Below, one piece after another: positions 39,569-52,995 of a stretch of 64,000 nucleotides of DNA (position 1 is the first letter of the stretch; the number at the start of each line of letters is the position of its first letter). The stretch lies in assembly GCA_905182995.1 (NCBI GenBank), contig CAJJDP010000028.1, positions 522,329-586,328 of the forward strand, in the 5' to 3' direction. Under the pieces are notes generated by a model, which had not been told where the DNA came from, did not search any database, and was given only the letters and a program-made list of their open reading frames with translations. Both the position numbers and the translations under genes were made by a program. The stretch is from Paramecium octaurelia. Taxonomy: Eukaryota > Ciliophora > Oligohymenophorea > Peniculida > Parameciidae.

Positions 39569-40641
39569 TCATTAATCATTTGATATATATTACCAAATTT
39601 GAATTTTTTTTATATGTCTTTCCCAAATTACTAGATAATTTCCATCATTTGATAAATGTCCATACAGAAAAGGAAAATTAAATTCAATTGTTTGTTCATT
39701 TACAAACTCTCCGTTCTTCCTTAACTTTAATATTATTAAGCAATTTTAATTTTTACTTAACAAAATTGATTTATTTTCAATAAATTATAAGGGAGAATAG
39801 GCTGCACAAGTTTTAAAGGTACTATTTTTAATTTACACTTGTTAAATAAGTGAAATTTCATCTTTAGAATCTATGGCATAAATATCGAGAGTGTGCCAAC
39901 ACCAAGGTTAAAATGCAAATTTTTTATCCTAATAAAAAACAATTCTAGCTCCTTCCACGAATAAATGAAATTATTTGCTCAATTTCCAATCTTTAATATC
40001 TTTTTTAATAACTAATATATAATTAAAACTTCCACAGGCTAAAATCATATTCTGAGATTCATTTAGAGTTAAACCACGTATGTTTCCATCAATTTCAATA
40101 GATTGTACAAATCTCCATTAGTTTTTCTTTTCCAAAAAATTAATCTGATTATCCATTCCAATTATTAACAGATTCTCTTCTCTATTGTTTAACATACAGT
40201 TTATTTGATAATCATCATCATTAATCTTTATAAGTTATAATCTTTTATTGTTATTTGATAAGTATAATGACTAGAATCTTATTTAGCAATTAGAGTTTGA
40301 GGATATAATTTGATTTTACAGATTCATGAATAATAGACAATTATTAATAAAATAATTTCCTATTATTTAGGATATTTTCTTAATATGCCCTTATTTAAAA
40401 TGAAATAGGATCAAGTTTTCATTACTTGTAACAACTAAAATGCTTGAAGTTGAATTAAAAATTAGTGAATTGCTTTTTCGTGAGTGTTTGATTGAATTTA
40501 TTAATTTAAATTTTTCGTTAATCTGTGAAGTCTAATATGAAAGAGAAAATTCCTTTTCTTTTTGAATTTCAATCATGGATTCTTAATTTTGTTAAATTTC
40601 TATTAATATTAATTATAATTAATATTACTTAGTTAGATCAT
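39569..40641 (-). CDS. WD40-type protein without zinc finger (C)
   Basis: Minus strand. With intron 40600-40628 (29 nt) the frame gives 347 aa from ATG 40641; a start at 40576 without the intron also works (335 aa). Repeats such as ILVVTSNENLILFHF, LIIGMDNQINFLEKK, LACGSFNYILVIKK and YLVIWERHIKKIQIW resemble a divergent WD40 propeller. The zinc cluster of its neighbours is absent. A coding-like piece just upstream (about 40650-40800, minus: CLAAGGTILDIRIFNM then TGA) is in a different frame and is not joined. It belongs to the same tandem array. Confidence 0.75.
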
Positions 40642-40882
40642 AGCATGTTGAAAATTCGGATATCGAGAATAGTTCCACCAGCAGCCAAGCAATATTTGTT
40701 TACTTTTGATTTATTAAACCAAAATAAAATGGTTTTTTCTATCCATTCTATCAAATATTCCACATAATCAATTATAATACAACCATAGAAACTCTTAATA
40801 ATAAAATTAGATTAAAAATAGAATTGAAATTAAAAATAAGAAAATGATCTATAATCTTTTTATTGATATTGATAAATAATTC

Positions 40883-42660
40883 TCATGTTTTCGGTGTTTA
40901 TGCTACAGGCTCTTAGATTTCAGAATCATCTAGAGATTTAATTTCGTTTAATTTATAACATGAATTAAAAGTATCTTTGTAATGCTTTTACTCTTGTATC
41001 TTGATACCAAGTTGATCTAGGACTGACTTGCTTTTCTACTATATCATACAATTGTCTAATTCGTGTATTTAATTGTTGTTTTATATATAATTCTAGGGTT
41101 CTTTTTTTATGCAAAAACCATTTTTGTCAATTTATCTTCTGTGTTTTTTCAATATGATCTATTGCTCTTTAGAGAGTAAAATCTTTTTAAGAATTTCAAT
41201 ATCTTATAATTTTCTCAGAATGTTCACAATTTCTAAATATTTGTTAATTTTGTTTTTTGCAACTATAAATTATTTTTTCTTTGATTAATTACACCCAAAT
41301 ATTATCAACCAAGGATCAAGTCTGGATTAACTTAATGTAGTATGTTGTGTGTTTTATATAGGTGATTGCCATTTTAATTAATTATTAGGCTTAGCTATTT
41401 AAAGTTTGGTATCTCTATCAGTTTGAATCATCATAGCATGAGAGGATTATTGAACTGGGGTATGATTTTAATCTGAAAAATTGAAAAGAGAATCCACAAT
41501 TTCTAATTTCATAAAATTTTCAATTATAGGTCTTAATACAATAGCTACAACCATGATGAATATCTAAAATATTCCACCTAATTTGCCTAGAATGGTTTAT
41601 AATTTAACATATGTTCTAATGTTAATTGTTTACTTGTAATCTAATCTTATATAATGAACAACTATATATTGATTATTATAAAATTCAGATATCTCTCTCC
41701 ATTCACTTTATTAAATATTTGATTAATCCTAAATTGATTCCCAAATTAATCCTTCATCTGAAGATGTTTATAAAATTCTATATTTTTAAGAAATAGTCTT
41801 AGAAGTGCTCAAAGAGAAAGTTGTAAATTCATTTGTGATGATTTCTTAATAAGGTTATCCTGGTTGATCTAATTTGGTAAGGTAATCACTTTTATAAACA
41901 TTGTAATGACCTGATTCCAAAACACTCTCAATTTCTTTTTGAGGTGCACACATCTTCGATAAACTTGTATTTTGACAAGCATTAAACTAAATAAATATGT
42001 ATCTGAATGCGTTTGATGAAATCTACCCTTACAGAATCTAACAATTAAATTATAATTACTAATGGATTCTCTTTTAGATATTTCCTATTAATGCATTAGA
42101 TGCCTCCCATTCTAATAATAGAAAAGTACTCCTTCTATAGATCTGTTGTAAAGTGAGACATATTGCATGGCTCGATTGGAATTTGTGTACAACTTATTAT
42201 CTCAGTAATTCTTACTTTAAATTCACAGACACATTTCCTGAAAATTAATCTTTTGTCCTTAACCTCACACATTAACTAATATTTAATTAAAAATATCTAT
42301 CAATTCCTATTAATGGCTCAGAATACCGATTTACAACTGATATGGCTAAGGTGAAGTTATCATTTTCAAGGATAAATGGCTTATTATTATTTATGATGAT
42401 ACTTCAGTTTCAGATATAGATAATTCTGTTTGATAGATAGCAGGTTTTGATTTAGAGACCATAGAGACCACTTCTGTCATAAAAAAATAGAGTCCAAACA
42501 ACGCAATCATTATTGAAGTTATAAAGCCAAGTATTGATGGAAATTTGCTACGATTGAGTATTGTAAAGTTGGGTTATTGGGCAAAAATATCAAAATGATA
42601 TAGAAATTCATCTTTTAATTTCTGGGCTATGTTCAAACTGCTTTCAGGTAATTTTGGCAT
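40883..42660 (-). CDS. Two-transmembrane protein with a Cys-containing external loop
   Basis: Minus strand from ATG 42660 to TGA 40883. N-terminus MPKLPESSLNIAQKL, then a membrane helix (ILGFITSIMIALFGLYFFM). A ~330-residue loop contains several Cys (FRKCVCEFKV, SCTQIPIEPC, CLSKYKF). A second helix (LGKLGGIFQIFIMVVAIVL) precedes a ~200-residue soluble tail rich in Q/K. This is a common ciliate-specific layout without known function. Some internal TGA positions imply small introns that were not all resolved. Confidence 0.7.
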
Positions 42661-43099
42661 CCGAAAAATTTTAATTAATACCTCTCATAAGTTAAATGAC
42701 GTAAAATATCTAATTTTATCAAATAATTATACATAATCTATAATTTGATTATTCGTTACTCTGAAATTGATACTTAATAGGTAATATAATTTTTCTTCAG
42801 GTCTTTATTATTGATTCAAATCATTTTATGAAGAGACAGCACCCTTTTAAATCGAGTTTTCAAAAGAAGTGTTAACTTTTACTTTTTAAACAGTAAGGAG
42901 TCTTTATATTCGAAACGAAAACTTGAATAGTTGAAAAAATGCATGGTGAAATGTTTCCATTTTTATAATTTGCGTAATGAAACAATCAAAATTTTCACTT
43001 AATTCTACTAAATATATAATTAAAATAAACATGTTTAACACTTTTTAAAATGTTGGTAGATACATTTTGTTTTACTAAATCAAACTGATTTTACTTTTA
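42661..43099. other. Spacer, no gene seen
   Basis: AT-rich sequence upstream of the two-TM gene. Nothing convincing in either direction. Confidence 0.4.
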
Positions 43100-46000
43100 A
43101 ACAACATTTAAGAAAAGCTGTAATTTAATATCAAAATCATTAGGTCCTATAATGAATAAGCTCCACCATAACATATACAAACAAATGGATTGGTTGCTTA
43201 ATTCTTTGCATTCAACAACTTGGATTCAGATATTTTAAATTTAATTGGAGGAAAAAAGTAATGTTAATTTTTAAAGTAATGCCAGAATTTCTAAGTTTTA
43301 ATAAACAATAAAAATTTAACTAAATTAATATCATAAACTTCAAGAATACAATTATACATAAGTTGAATATTCAAACATCATCTAATAAAATTTCTAATAT
43401 TTTGATAAGTTCTAATTCATCAGCAACTTTAATTACCTACTAAATTACACATTTTGTATCAGATGTACTAAATATCAACTTTTATTCCGAAATTGCCCTT
43501 AAGTCATACTAGACTTTATAAATTACACTATTAAAAGTCTACCTACATTTTTTTAAAAATTAATATTAATGTGAATTTTATATTTAATTGAATTATAATT
43601 AACTATTAATTGTTTTGTTTGGAAAGCATTTTACATAAACTTGAATTGTCAATATTTTTTAATTATTTTGGATTAAAAGTGTAAAATCACCTTAAGTAAT
43701 TATTGAATAATCAACTTCTAAAAGGTGGATTTTCATAGAATTCTTTTAATCTGACTAAGAATCTTTCGTTTAAGTAATTGAGATTTAAGAAAAAAGCATA
43801 GGAGGAGCTATGATTAAGATTAATGAATACGATGAGTGCATAAATTTTTGTAAAAAACCCATCCACTTGAACAAACCTTACAATCTGATTTTAAAGGCCC
43901 AATACATTGATCACAACCAGTAAAACATTTTGCAAGATATATATCAAAGGCTCTTATTCCCCAAAATGCATTTATGGTTCCAGTATTAAGACTGGTTCTC
44001 ATAGTTATTTAACATTATGATCTAAAATGAGATAAATTAACTCCTATATTAAATATATTAACTAATTCTGTTGATCCACAAATAGAATAAATGCCTTAAG
44101 TTCCCAAATCGGTGTTGTTAATTTAATCATCTACTTCTAATGAAAATTATTCATTTTTCCATTTTCCAAAATTATGCATTTACTTAAATTCTATAATGAG
44201 GAGCCAAGTTTTCTATAATTTTTGCTAATTTATCATTAGGTGCTAAATTAAGCTTCCCTCCTACAATATCAATACCGGCACATGAAGCAAATGCAGGTTA
44301 GTTATTATCATTTTTCATCCATCCTTCAAGTTCTATTGATTGATACCACAAGGATAAAAATCAATCCAATAATAACAATTATTATAATCATTATCTTAAC
44401 AATATAGACAACCTTAAGGACATCTTAATATTGATAGAGTAAAATCTCTGAATCCCCAACTTTCCTTTACTTTTAATAACATCATACTTCATCGTTATCA
44501 TCCAGATTGGAAGTCATTAAAAATAGTAATTATTTTGAGTAATGATTTGTAATCATTGTAATTTGTGTAGTTGTATCTGGCAAATCACTTCTTTTTCCGC
44601 ATATCTGGGTGCCTTCGGAATAATGATAACTCTTTGACCATAAATAATTGTCTACAATTACATAAAGATACTCATTATTCCAGCTATCAATTCTACCATT
44701 ATTATCATAATTACTTCCAAAATTATAAAGTAATTTTAAGTTTATAATGAGGAGGTAAAGAAAAGTGCTTATATGCTATTGTCTTATTTGCAAATTGATT
44801 ATACCCTCCAAATAAAGTATAGCCAGCATAATTGGAAACCAAATTTTCAGTCTAATTATATTTTACTATCCACCCTTAACAGCTTAATATAAAACTAACC
44901 TTCTGAATCCATGGAGTCCTTATCTTGAAAGGTGCTATAAATAATTTCCCATGCTTCTTATGAACTAGCTAAACATAATAAAACTAAAATAAATAGATTT
45001 TAATTTTNTAAATATCAACTTTTATTCCGAAATTGCCCTTAAGTCATACTAGACTTTATAAATTACACTATTAAAAGTCTACCTACATTTTTTTAAAAAT
45101 TAATATTAATGTGAATTTTATATTTAATTGAATTATAATTAACTATTAATTGTTTTGTTTGGAAAGCATTTTACATAAACTTGAATTGTCAATATTTTTT
45201 AATTATTTTGGATTAAAAGTGTAAAATCACCTTAAGTAATTATTGAATAATCAACTTCTAAAAGGTGGATTTTCATAGAATTCTTTTAATCTGACTAAGA
45301 ATCTTTCGTTTAAGTAATTGAGATTTAAGAAAAAAGCATAGGAGGAGCTATGATTAAGATTAATGAATACGATGAGTGCATAAATTTTTGTAAAAAACCC
45401 ATCCACTTGAACAAACCTTACAATCTGATTTTAAAGGCCCAATACATTGATCACAACCAGTAAAACATTTTGCAAGATATATATCAAAGGCTCTTATTCC
45501 CCAAAATGCATTTATGGTTCCAGTATTAAGACTGGTTCTCATAGTTATTTAACATTATGATCTAAAATGAGATAAATTAACTCCTATATTAAATATATTA
45601 ACTAATTCTGTTGATCCACAAATAGAATAAATGCCTTAAGTTCCCAAATCGGTGTTGTTAATTTAATCATCTACTTCTAATGAAAATTATTCATTTTTCC
45701 ATTTTCCAAAATTATGCATTTACTTAAATTCTATAATGAGGAGCCAAGTTTTCTATAATTTTTGCTAATTTATCATTAGGTGCTAAATTAAGCTTCCCTC
45801 CTACAATATCAATACCGGCACATGAAGCAAATGCAGGTTAGTTATTATCATTTTTCATCCATCCTTCAAGTTCTATTGATTGATACCACAAGGATAAAAA
45901 TCAATCCAATAATAACAATTATTATAATCATTATCTTAACAATATAGACAACCTTAAGGACATCTTAATATTGATAGAGTAAAATCTCTGAATCCCCAAC

Positions 46001-46551
46001 TTTCCTTTACTTTTAATAACATCATACTTCATCGTTATCATCCAGATTGGAAGTCATTAAAAATAGTAATTATTTTGAGTAATGATTTGTAATCATTGTA
46101 ATTTGTGTAGTTGTATCTGGCAAATCACTTCTTTTTCCGCATATCTGGGTGCCTTCGGAATAATGATAACTCTTTGACCATAAATAATTGTCTACAATTA
46201 CATAAAGATACTCATTATTCCAGCTATCAATTCTACCATTATTATCATAATTACTTCCAAAATTATAAAGTAATTTTAAGTTTATAATGAGGAGGTAAAG
46301 AAAAGTGCTTATATGCTATTGTCTTATTTGCAAATTGATTATACCCTCCAAATAAAGTATAGCCAGCATAATTGGAAACCAAATTTTCAGTCTAATTATA
46401 TTTTACTATCCACCCTTAACAGCTTAATATAAAACTAACCTTCTGAATCCATGGAGTCCTTATCTTGAAAGGTGCTATAAATAATTTCCCATGCTTCTTA
46501 TGAACTAGCTAAACATAATAAAACTAAAATAAATAGATTTTAATTTTTCAT
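43100..46551 (-). pseudogene. Secreted Cys-rich surface protein, part-duplicated and frame-broken
   Basis: Minus strand from ATG 46551 (N-terminus MKNQNLFILVLLCLASSQEA, a signal peptide). It contains two tandem modules of the ciliate type with YTLFGGYNQF, LPPHYKLKI and the second LAPHYRIQVNAQFWKM, then Cys-rich growth-factor-receptor-like repeats (CFTGCDQCIGPLKSDCKVC near 43900, FVCICYGGAYSL near 43180). Such proteins are usually large surface or secreted proteins. The frame shifts repeatedly, and 43469-45007 is repeated at 45009-46547. The ATG is only in the right-hand copy, so the true gene is shorter by one unit. I suspect sequence errors rather than decay. Confidence 0.6.
43469..46547. 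repeat. Contig-overlap duplication, unit 4 (n at 45008)
   Basis: 43469-45007 and 45009-46547 look identical (offset 1540). Two 60-residue frames within them are exact duplicates of each other (43820-44002 and 45360-45542). A single n lies between the copies. Confidence 0.94.
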
Positions 46552-46849
46552 TGTTTATTTAATTATCAATAAATCTGCTTTTGAGGAGTGTTATTTAAAA
46601 CAAAAGAAAAGGATAAATGGAAATTAATACATTATTATCTCTTTCTTAATTTCAATCTCATTTAATGTTAAAACCTTAAACTATAATTGAATTTATTTAA
46701 AAATTTAAAAAGAAATTAAAATATTCTGAAGTTTTGAGTTAAGATTCATATTGATTTCATTAGAATTAAAACGAATAATCAAAAAACACTTCAATTTTGT
46801 ATTTTGAAATCGAAAAACAAAACTCTTAATTAAATTAAAATACACTAAA

Positions 46850-49704
46850 TACTTAGAGGATTAAAATATGCATAGAGTATGGGGATTCAATATAATTTTA
46901 ATTGTTAAAACTTATAAATAACTAAAAAAATATTAAGAATCTGATAACGTTTTTGATAAAAATGCTTGTGAGTATTTAGAATTATCCGATTACGAATGCT
47001 CATAATGTTCTCGCATATGAAATATTGGCACTATTAATAAGATTAGGATAGAAGAAATGCATTTAATTTTGAGAAAAATGTTCGAATTGAAATTACAGAT
47101 TCAAAAGAAAATGATAACTAATTTCTGTAATCCTAATGAAGTGTCGCTGGAAATCAGGAATTTCGATTCGCCTGATCTAATGAAATACGAAATATTCTTT
47201 GTCAAAACTTCTAACTATCATTAAAGAAGGATATGTAAATATAATGTAATTAAGACCCAATAAATTGTATTCAATATCTATAGCATTTGGAGCAGTATAT
47301 TAGCTTTGAGATAAATTATTAATAGAGAGGACTAAACAAAATTATGTGTTGTTTTAATTTTATTTCAGGGTGAGATAAATTCTTAAATTAGGAATTTATA
47401 ATAAGACTACTGATAATCAATTGCTTTAAGTTCATATTTTAGGATAATACTTACATATATAGATATCAAATTTTGTACAATTCCCTTACGAAAATGTGCA
47501 TGAGCTAGAATTAGAATATCATTCCCCTTTATTTATCCTTTCCATTATTATTGAACAAAGGCTTCATAAATGTCTTTTAAAAAATTACAATTTAAAATGG
47601 TATGAAATATTGATTTTATCATATAAATAAGTGTTTTTAAAAAATAAAAACTTGTCTTGTTTGTGAAAATAGTCAAGAAATTCTTGATAAAGACCTTCAG
47701 TCTATTGATGAAATAGAAGGGTATAAAGTGAAATTATGGATCGATTAACAAATTAGATTCATTTATAATAAATATTTTAAGTTAAGGGCAAAAATAAATT
47801 AAATCTCACCTTGATAATAAACAATTTGAATGTTTGGATCAAATTATTATCCTTTCCTAAATGTAATTATAAAATATATAATGATTGCCAAAATTATTAT
47901 TTACACCAATTTTGATCACATGTACCATATATTGTTATAAAACTATCTATAGAATAGAATTTAGATGAAAAAAGAAAATTTTATATAATTAGGTTTTTTC
48001 AATATATTAATTAAATTTAGATCAATCAAAAGATTAATCTTGATTGTTTCTCTCTCATTCATAAGATAAGAATTGTTGCATTTATTATAATTTCTGAAAA
48101 TTTATAATAATAATAAATAATGAAAATTTACTTGACTCTAAAATCACATATATCAAGTATAATGATTTCCATTCTATTATTGCAACAAATAAATCTTTCT
48201 CCTTTCTTTGAGTATATATTAAGAGTATTTTTAACATTTCTTGTCATCTAAGTTAAATTTTCATCTAGTATTATATNTACTTAGAGGATTAAAATATGCA
48301 TAGAGTATGGGGATTCAATATAATTTTAATTGTTAAAACTTATAAATAACTAAAAAAATATTAAGAATCTGATAACGTTTTTGATAAAAATGCTTGTGAG
48401 TATTTAGAATTATCCGATTACGAATGCTCATAATGTTCTCGCATATGAAATATTGGCACTATTAATAAGATTAGGATAGAAGAAATGCATTTAATTTTGA
48501 GAAAAATGTTCGAATTGAAATTACAGATTCAAAAGAAAATGATAACTAATTTCTGTAATCCTAATGAAGTGTCGCTGGAAATCAGGAATTTCGATTCGCC
48601 TGATCTAATGAAATACGAAATATTCTTTGTCAAAACTTCTAACTATCATTAAAGAAGGATATGTAAATATAATGTAATTAAGACCCAATAAATTGTATTC
48701 AATATCTATAGCATTTGGAGCAGTATATTAGCTTTGAGATAAATTATTAATAGAGAGGACTAAACAAAATTATGTGTTGTTTTAATTTTATTTCAGGGTG
48801 AGATAAATTCTTAAATTAGGAATTTATAATAAGACTACTGATAATCAATTGCTTTAAGTTCATATTTTAGGATAATACTTACATATATAGATATCAAATT
48901 TTGTACAATTCCCTTACGAAAATGTGCATGAGCTAGAATTAGAATATCATTCCCCTTTATTTATCCTTTCCATTATTATTGAACAAAGGCTTCATAAATG
49001 TCTTTTAAAAAATTACAATTTAAAATGGTATGAAATATTGATTTTATCATATAAATAAGTGTTTTTAAAAAATAAAAACTTGTCTTGTTTGTGAAAATAG
49101 TCAAGAAATTCTTGATAAAGACCTTCAGTCTATTGATGAAATAGAAGGGTATAAAGTGAAATTATGGATCGATTAACAAATTAGATTCATTTATAATAAA
49201 TATTTTAAGTTAAGGGCAAAAATAAATTAAATCTCACCTTGATAATAAACAATTTGAATGTTTGGATCAAATTATTATCCTTTCCTAAATGTAATTATAA
49301 AATATATAATGATTGCCAAAATTATTATTTACACCAATTTTGATCACATGTACCATATATTGTTATAAAACTATCTATAGAATAGAATTTAGATGAAAAA
49401 AGAAAATTTTATATAATTAGGTTTTTTCAATATATTAATTAAATTTAGATCAATCAAAAGATTAATCTTGATTGTTTCTCTCTCATTCATAAGATAAGAA
49501 TTGTTGCATTTATTATAATTTCTGAAAATTTATAATAATAATAAATAATGAAAATTTACTTGACTCTAAAATCACATATATCAAGTATAATGATTTCCAT
49601 TCTATTATTGCAACAAATAAATCTTTCTCCTTTCTTTGAGTATATATTAAGAGTATTTTTAACATTTCTTGTCATCTAAGTTAAATTTTCATCTAGTATT
49701 ATAT
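46850..49704. repeat. Contig-overlap duplication, unit 5 (n at 48277)
   Basis: 46850-48276 and 48278-49704 look identical (offset 1428). A single n lies between them. Confidence 0.93.
46860..47400 (+). pseudogene. Coding-like fragments, frame-broken
   Basis: Plus-strand stretches that read as protein occur in changing frames: DNVFDKNACEYLELSDYECS, then NFEKNVRIEITDSKENDN, then KLLTIIKEGYVNIMQLRP with SISIAFGAVYQ. They are probably parts of one protein with several indels; a Cys pair (YECSQC) is visible. No family recognised. The same fragments recur about 1428 bp downstream in the duplicate. Confidence 0.35.
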
Positions 49705-51156
49705 AATTGACTAATATTACATTATGAAGATAAACAATTGTTTTACTTGAACATTCCCATAATCTCACCTTTCAAACGCTTCATAAGTAATTAATATGCT
49801 TTATCGAAATATAATTGTCTGCAGTATTCAGATGTTAATTTTATTAAATTACAATTTATACTTTGTTAATAAATTTCAGAGTATACATTAAATCTTCTTT
49901 GAATTTATAAATTAATACATGATTTAATTTTAGGAATGATGTTATCGGTATTTCTAATATTTTAAAGTAAATACCAATTGCTTTAGTTTAATAAATAAAT
50001 AGTCAGAATTATTAATTTTGAACTCGGTTTTATAGTTCACCCTCCGAAACATTATATATCAAAAAACACTTTGATCCTTTTTAATAATTTAATAAAATAA
50101 TTTAAAATTGTCTAATCCTTCCAATGATAAATATTTTTCTTAATTCTATATTAAATACGAAGGTATATGTTAATCTGTTGTGGATAATTTTTATATTGAT
50201 TACATATCTTTAATTTTAAAGAGATCAACATTTCATTAGTTATTAATAAATATAATTCTGATGGTTTTAAAATAAAATTGTTAGAAGTGATTACTACAAT
50301 ATTGATAATTTGCATATTTTTATTTTTTCCCTTTTTTTTGCCATAATTTCTCTAGTAGATAAATTGTCAATTAATATACTAAAATTATAGCCTTTGTAAT
50401 CCAATTATTTTGGTTCATATTTTATATTTTATTATTAAACTACTCACATCTTTCTTAATATAAATAATGGGGGTACATGTAATCTAAATTTTTCTTATTT
50501 TCCTATACCATTAATTACCAAAAATAGGATAATTTATCCAAATCTTCAACTAATAACTTATTATTAAATGACATTAATCTGTGAATGTAAATAGATAGCA
50601 TTCTATAACAGGTTTACTTATCAAAGACAGCATTTAAAATAATAACATTGTGTACACACATACAATAAGAGGTCTTCTCAAAAAAGTCAAGTGTTGATGA
50701 TATTTCAAGTTTCTTTAATAATCAAATTTTGTTTAAATGGAAGTCATTATAATTTAATTATTTACACATCCTTAAATACATTTATTAAAGATGACAACCT
50801 AAAGACAGGAAGTTCAGCTACTAAAATTTATATCCTTAAAATAAAATCATTTAATCACTAATAGTAATGTAGTTACAATAATTAAATAAAAAGTTAATAG
50901 TTATAAATGATGCAAAAAGTTGTAAGTGTCTAATTCAATATATGAAATTCTAATTACTTTATTTTTTTGAAATGTAATAAATATTTATAAAGTTATATAG
51001 ATTATTTATAATACAGCCTTTTTCTTTAATTGCGCAATGATTTGAAACAGGCATGAAAGAAGACTTTAATTAATTTATTTATATTATAAAAGAATTTTTA
51101 CTATAAAACAAAACAATCAAACTTTATTTTTCAATCAATTAATTAAAATATTTAAT
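49705..51156. other. Long AT-rich intergenic region
   Basis: About 1.45 kb with no convincing frame on either strand. Very AT-rich. It precedes the zinc/WD40 gene at 51157. Confidence 0.5.
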
Positions 51157-52995
51157 ATGAGTAGGATCTAAACAAAAATGTTAGAAAAATAAGAAGAATT
51201 TGTTTGCGCTTATAACCATAATGAACCTATAATTATTGTTGCACTTGATTTAAGTTTGCCAAAAAATAAGAAATTCTATTGTAGTAAGTGCTTACAATTC
51301 ATGTAGCAAAATCATTAATAAAAAATATAAGTATTTTCAATTATAGCATCCTTGATCGAAGAAACTTAAAAGAATAAAGCAAAAAGTATTGAAGAATCAT
51401 TGGAATTTAATAGAAAAAAAGTTGAATAATTATAGTTTTGGATATCTGACTTGAAATCATGTGTGATTAAATCTTTAAATTAAATAGATAATTTTGTAAA
51501 TAAATGGATTTAAGATCTAAATTAAAAGGAACCATAGTATATTGAATATAGTTTTCATGCTGAATTGGATGAGTACATAAAAAATGATAGTAAATTAGAT
51601 TTTAATTAAAATACTTATACTTCTTAAATTAGTAAAATACATTATAATTGGTATTCAAAAACTTAACCATTAATGGTTAAATTCAAGGAATTTAAAGAAT
51701 TTGATAGATGTTAGTAAATACTATTTGATTTAATTTAAAATAACAACGAAAGTGAAGATATAAAAATAATAGAATAGCCTTATAAATCATAAGATTTATA
51801 ATCATGTACATAATCCTCAACATTGGCATAATCATAATCATAAGAATAATCATAAGAATAATCCTAATCATAGGTATAATCATAATCATAAGAATAATCA
51901 TGTGCATAAACCTCAACATAGGCATAATCATAGCAATAATAATAATAATAATAGTAAACATAGTAATAATAATAATCATAAATACAAAATACAGTAGAAT
52001 AGACTAAATAGATTAGAGAAGTATAACTAACTTTAATAGATTAATCTACAACATAATTGAAACCATCTTAGACAATGGCATTTAATAATTCAGGATCTAT
52101 AATGATATCTACAGAATATTCACTTATCAAAGTATGGGCATTTAACAAGGGAAAAATTTAATTGCTGACTTGTCTGCAGGGACATACTAATTATATCAAC
52201 TGCTTAATTTACAGTAAAAGATAAAATTCATTTATTTCTTCTTCGGATGATAAAACAATAAGATGCTGGTAATCATTTACCTAACAACATTGGAGTAGTT
52301 CACAACCTTATAACTAGCACACCAATTATGTTTAATGCCTGATACTCAATGAGAATGAAGATTTGTTATTTTCTGGAAGTTTTGATAATTCAATTAAAGT
52401 TTGGAATGTTGATTTTAATAATAATTGCTTGATTTATTAATATTCATTGAATAAGCATACTCATTCTGTAAATGGATTAAGTTTGAGCCCATCTGAATAA
52501 GTGTTGGTTTCATGCGCAAATGAGAGTAATTCAATTATAATTTGGGAAAAAAATGTAAATAATATCTTTGAATTTAAATACATTGTTAAATAATCGATTT
52601 ATGAGAAAGGGAATAAAATTATGTTTATATCGAATGAAGAATTTATTTGGGCAACTGCTTCCAAAACTTCAGATTATTTATATGCGTTCTAATTAAAAGA
52701 AGGAGTGTTTGAAGAAAATCTAGAAAATACTGTCGAACTGACTCCAAATAATAAGGTAGCAGACGAATTTCGATTCCCAATTCTTTATAACAAAGAGAAG
52801 AACTTAATAATTTTAAGGGTGAAATCAATAGTGTATATACTTGAATATTTAAATAATGGCAAATACAGAATAGCTACTTAATTAGATTTTCATACTTTTG
52901 ACATCTATGGTCAAGTAACAAATAATTGGCAATATTTAGTATGTTGGGATTAAAATACTAAAAGATATAGCACTTATGAATTATAAATAAAATGA
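51157..52995 (+). CDS. Zinc-finger/WD40 repeat protein with Q/S tract (D)
   Basis: Plus strand, intronless, 613 codons (612 aa) ending TGA 52993-52995. N-terminal zinc cluster CAYNHNEPI … FYCSKCLQFM, very like that of the gene at 34481. A helical part (about 60-200) and a Q/S/E-rich tract (about 215-285) lead to WD40 repeats: STEYSLIKVWAF, LQGHTNYINCLIY, SSSDDKTIRCW, SGSFDNSIKVWNV, SCANESNSIIIWE. The Q tract is written almost wholly with TAA and TAG codons. The WD40 half (52047-53138) is repeated at 53140-54231 by an assembly duplication; the second copy has no N-terminus. Confidence 0.9.
51795..51978 (+). repeat. Low-complexity CATAAT/AATAAT repeat within the Q/S tract
   Basis: Imperfect short repeats of TCATAATCATAAGAATAA type followed by a run of AATs. 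In the gene's frame this is a QSQSQEQ-type linker then polyglutamine, mostly TAA/TAG. In other frames it produces isoleucine/methionine-rich shadow frames on both strands that are not genes. Confidence 0.9.

Noticed and set aside
40650-40800. Cdc20-like C-terminal fragment (minus strand, CLAAGGTILDIRIFNM)
   Set aside because: Short, with no joinable upstream propeller. The resemblance to the Fizzy-family end is too weak to call.
43820-45542. A biological tandem duplication of a Cys-rich module
   Set aside because: The two copies look identical across 1.5 kb including noncoding parts and meet at an n, exactly as at the other contig joins.
51692-52007. Isoleucine/methionine-rich frames on both strands at 51692-51979 and 51804-52007
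   Set aside because: They are out-of-frame readings of the CATAAT-type Q/S tract of the zinc/WD40 gene and have no composition expected of a real protein.
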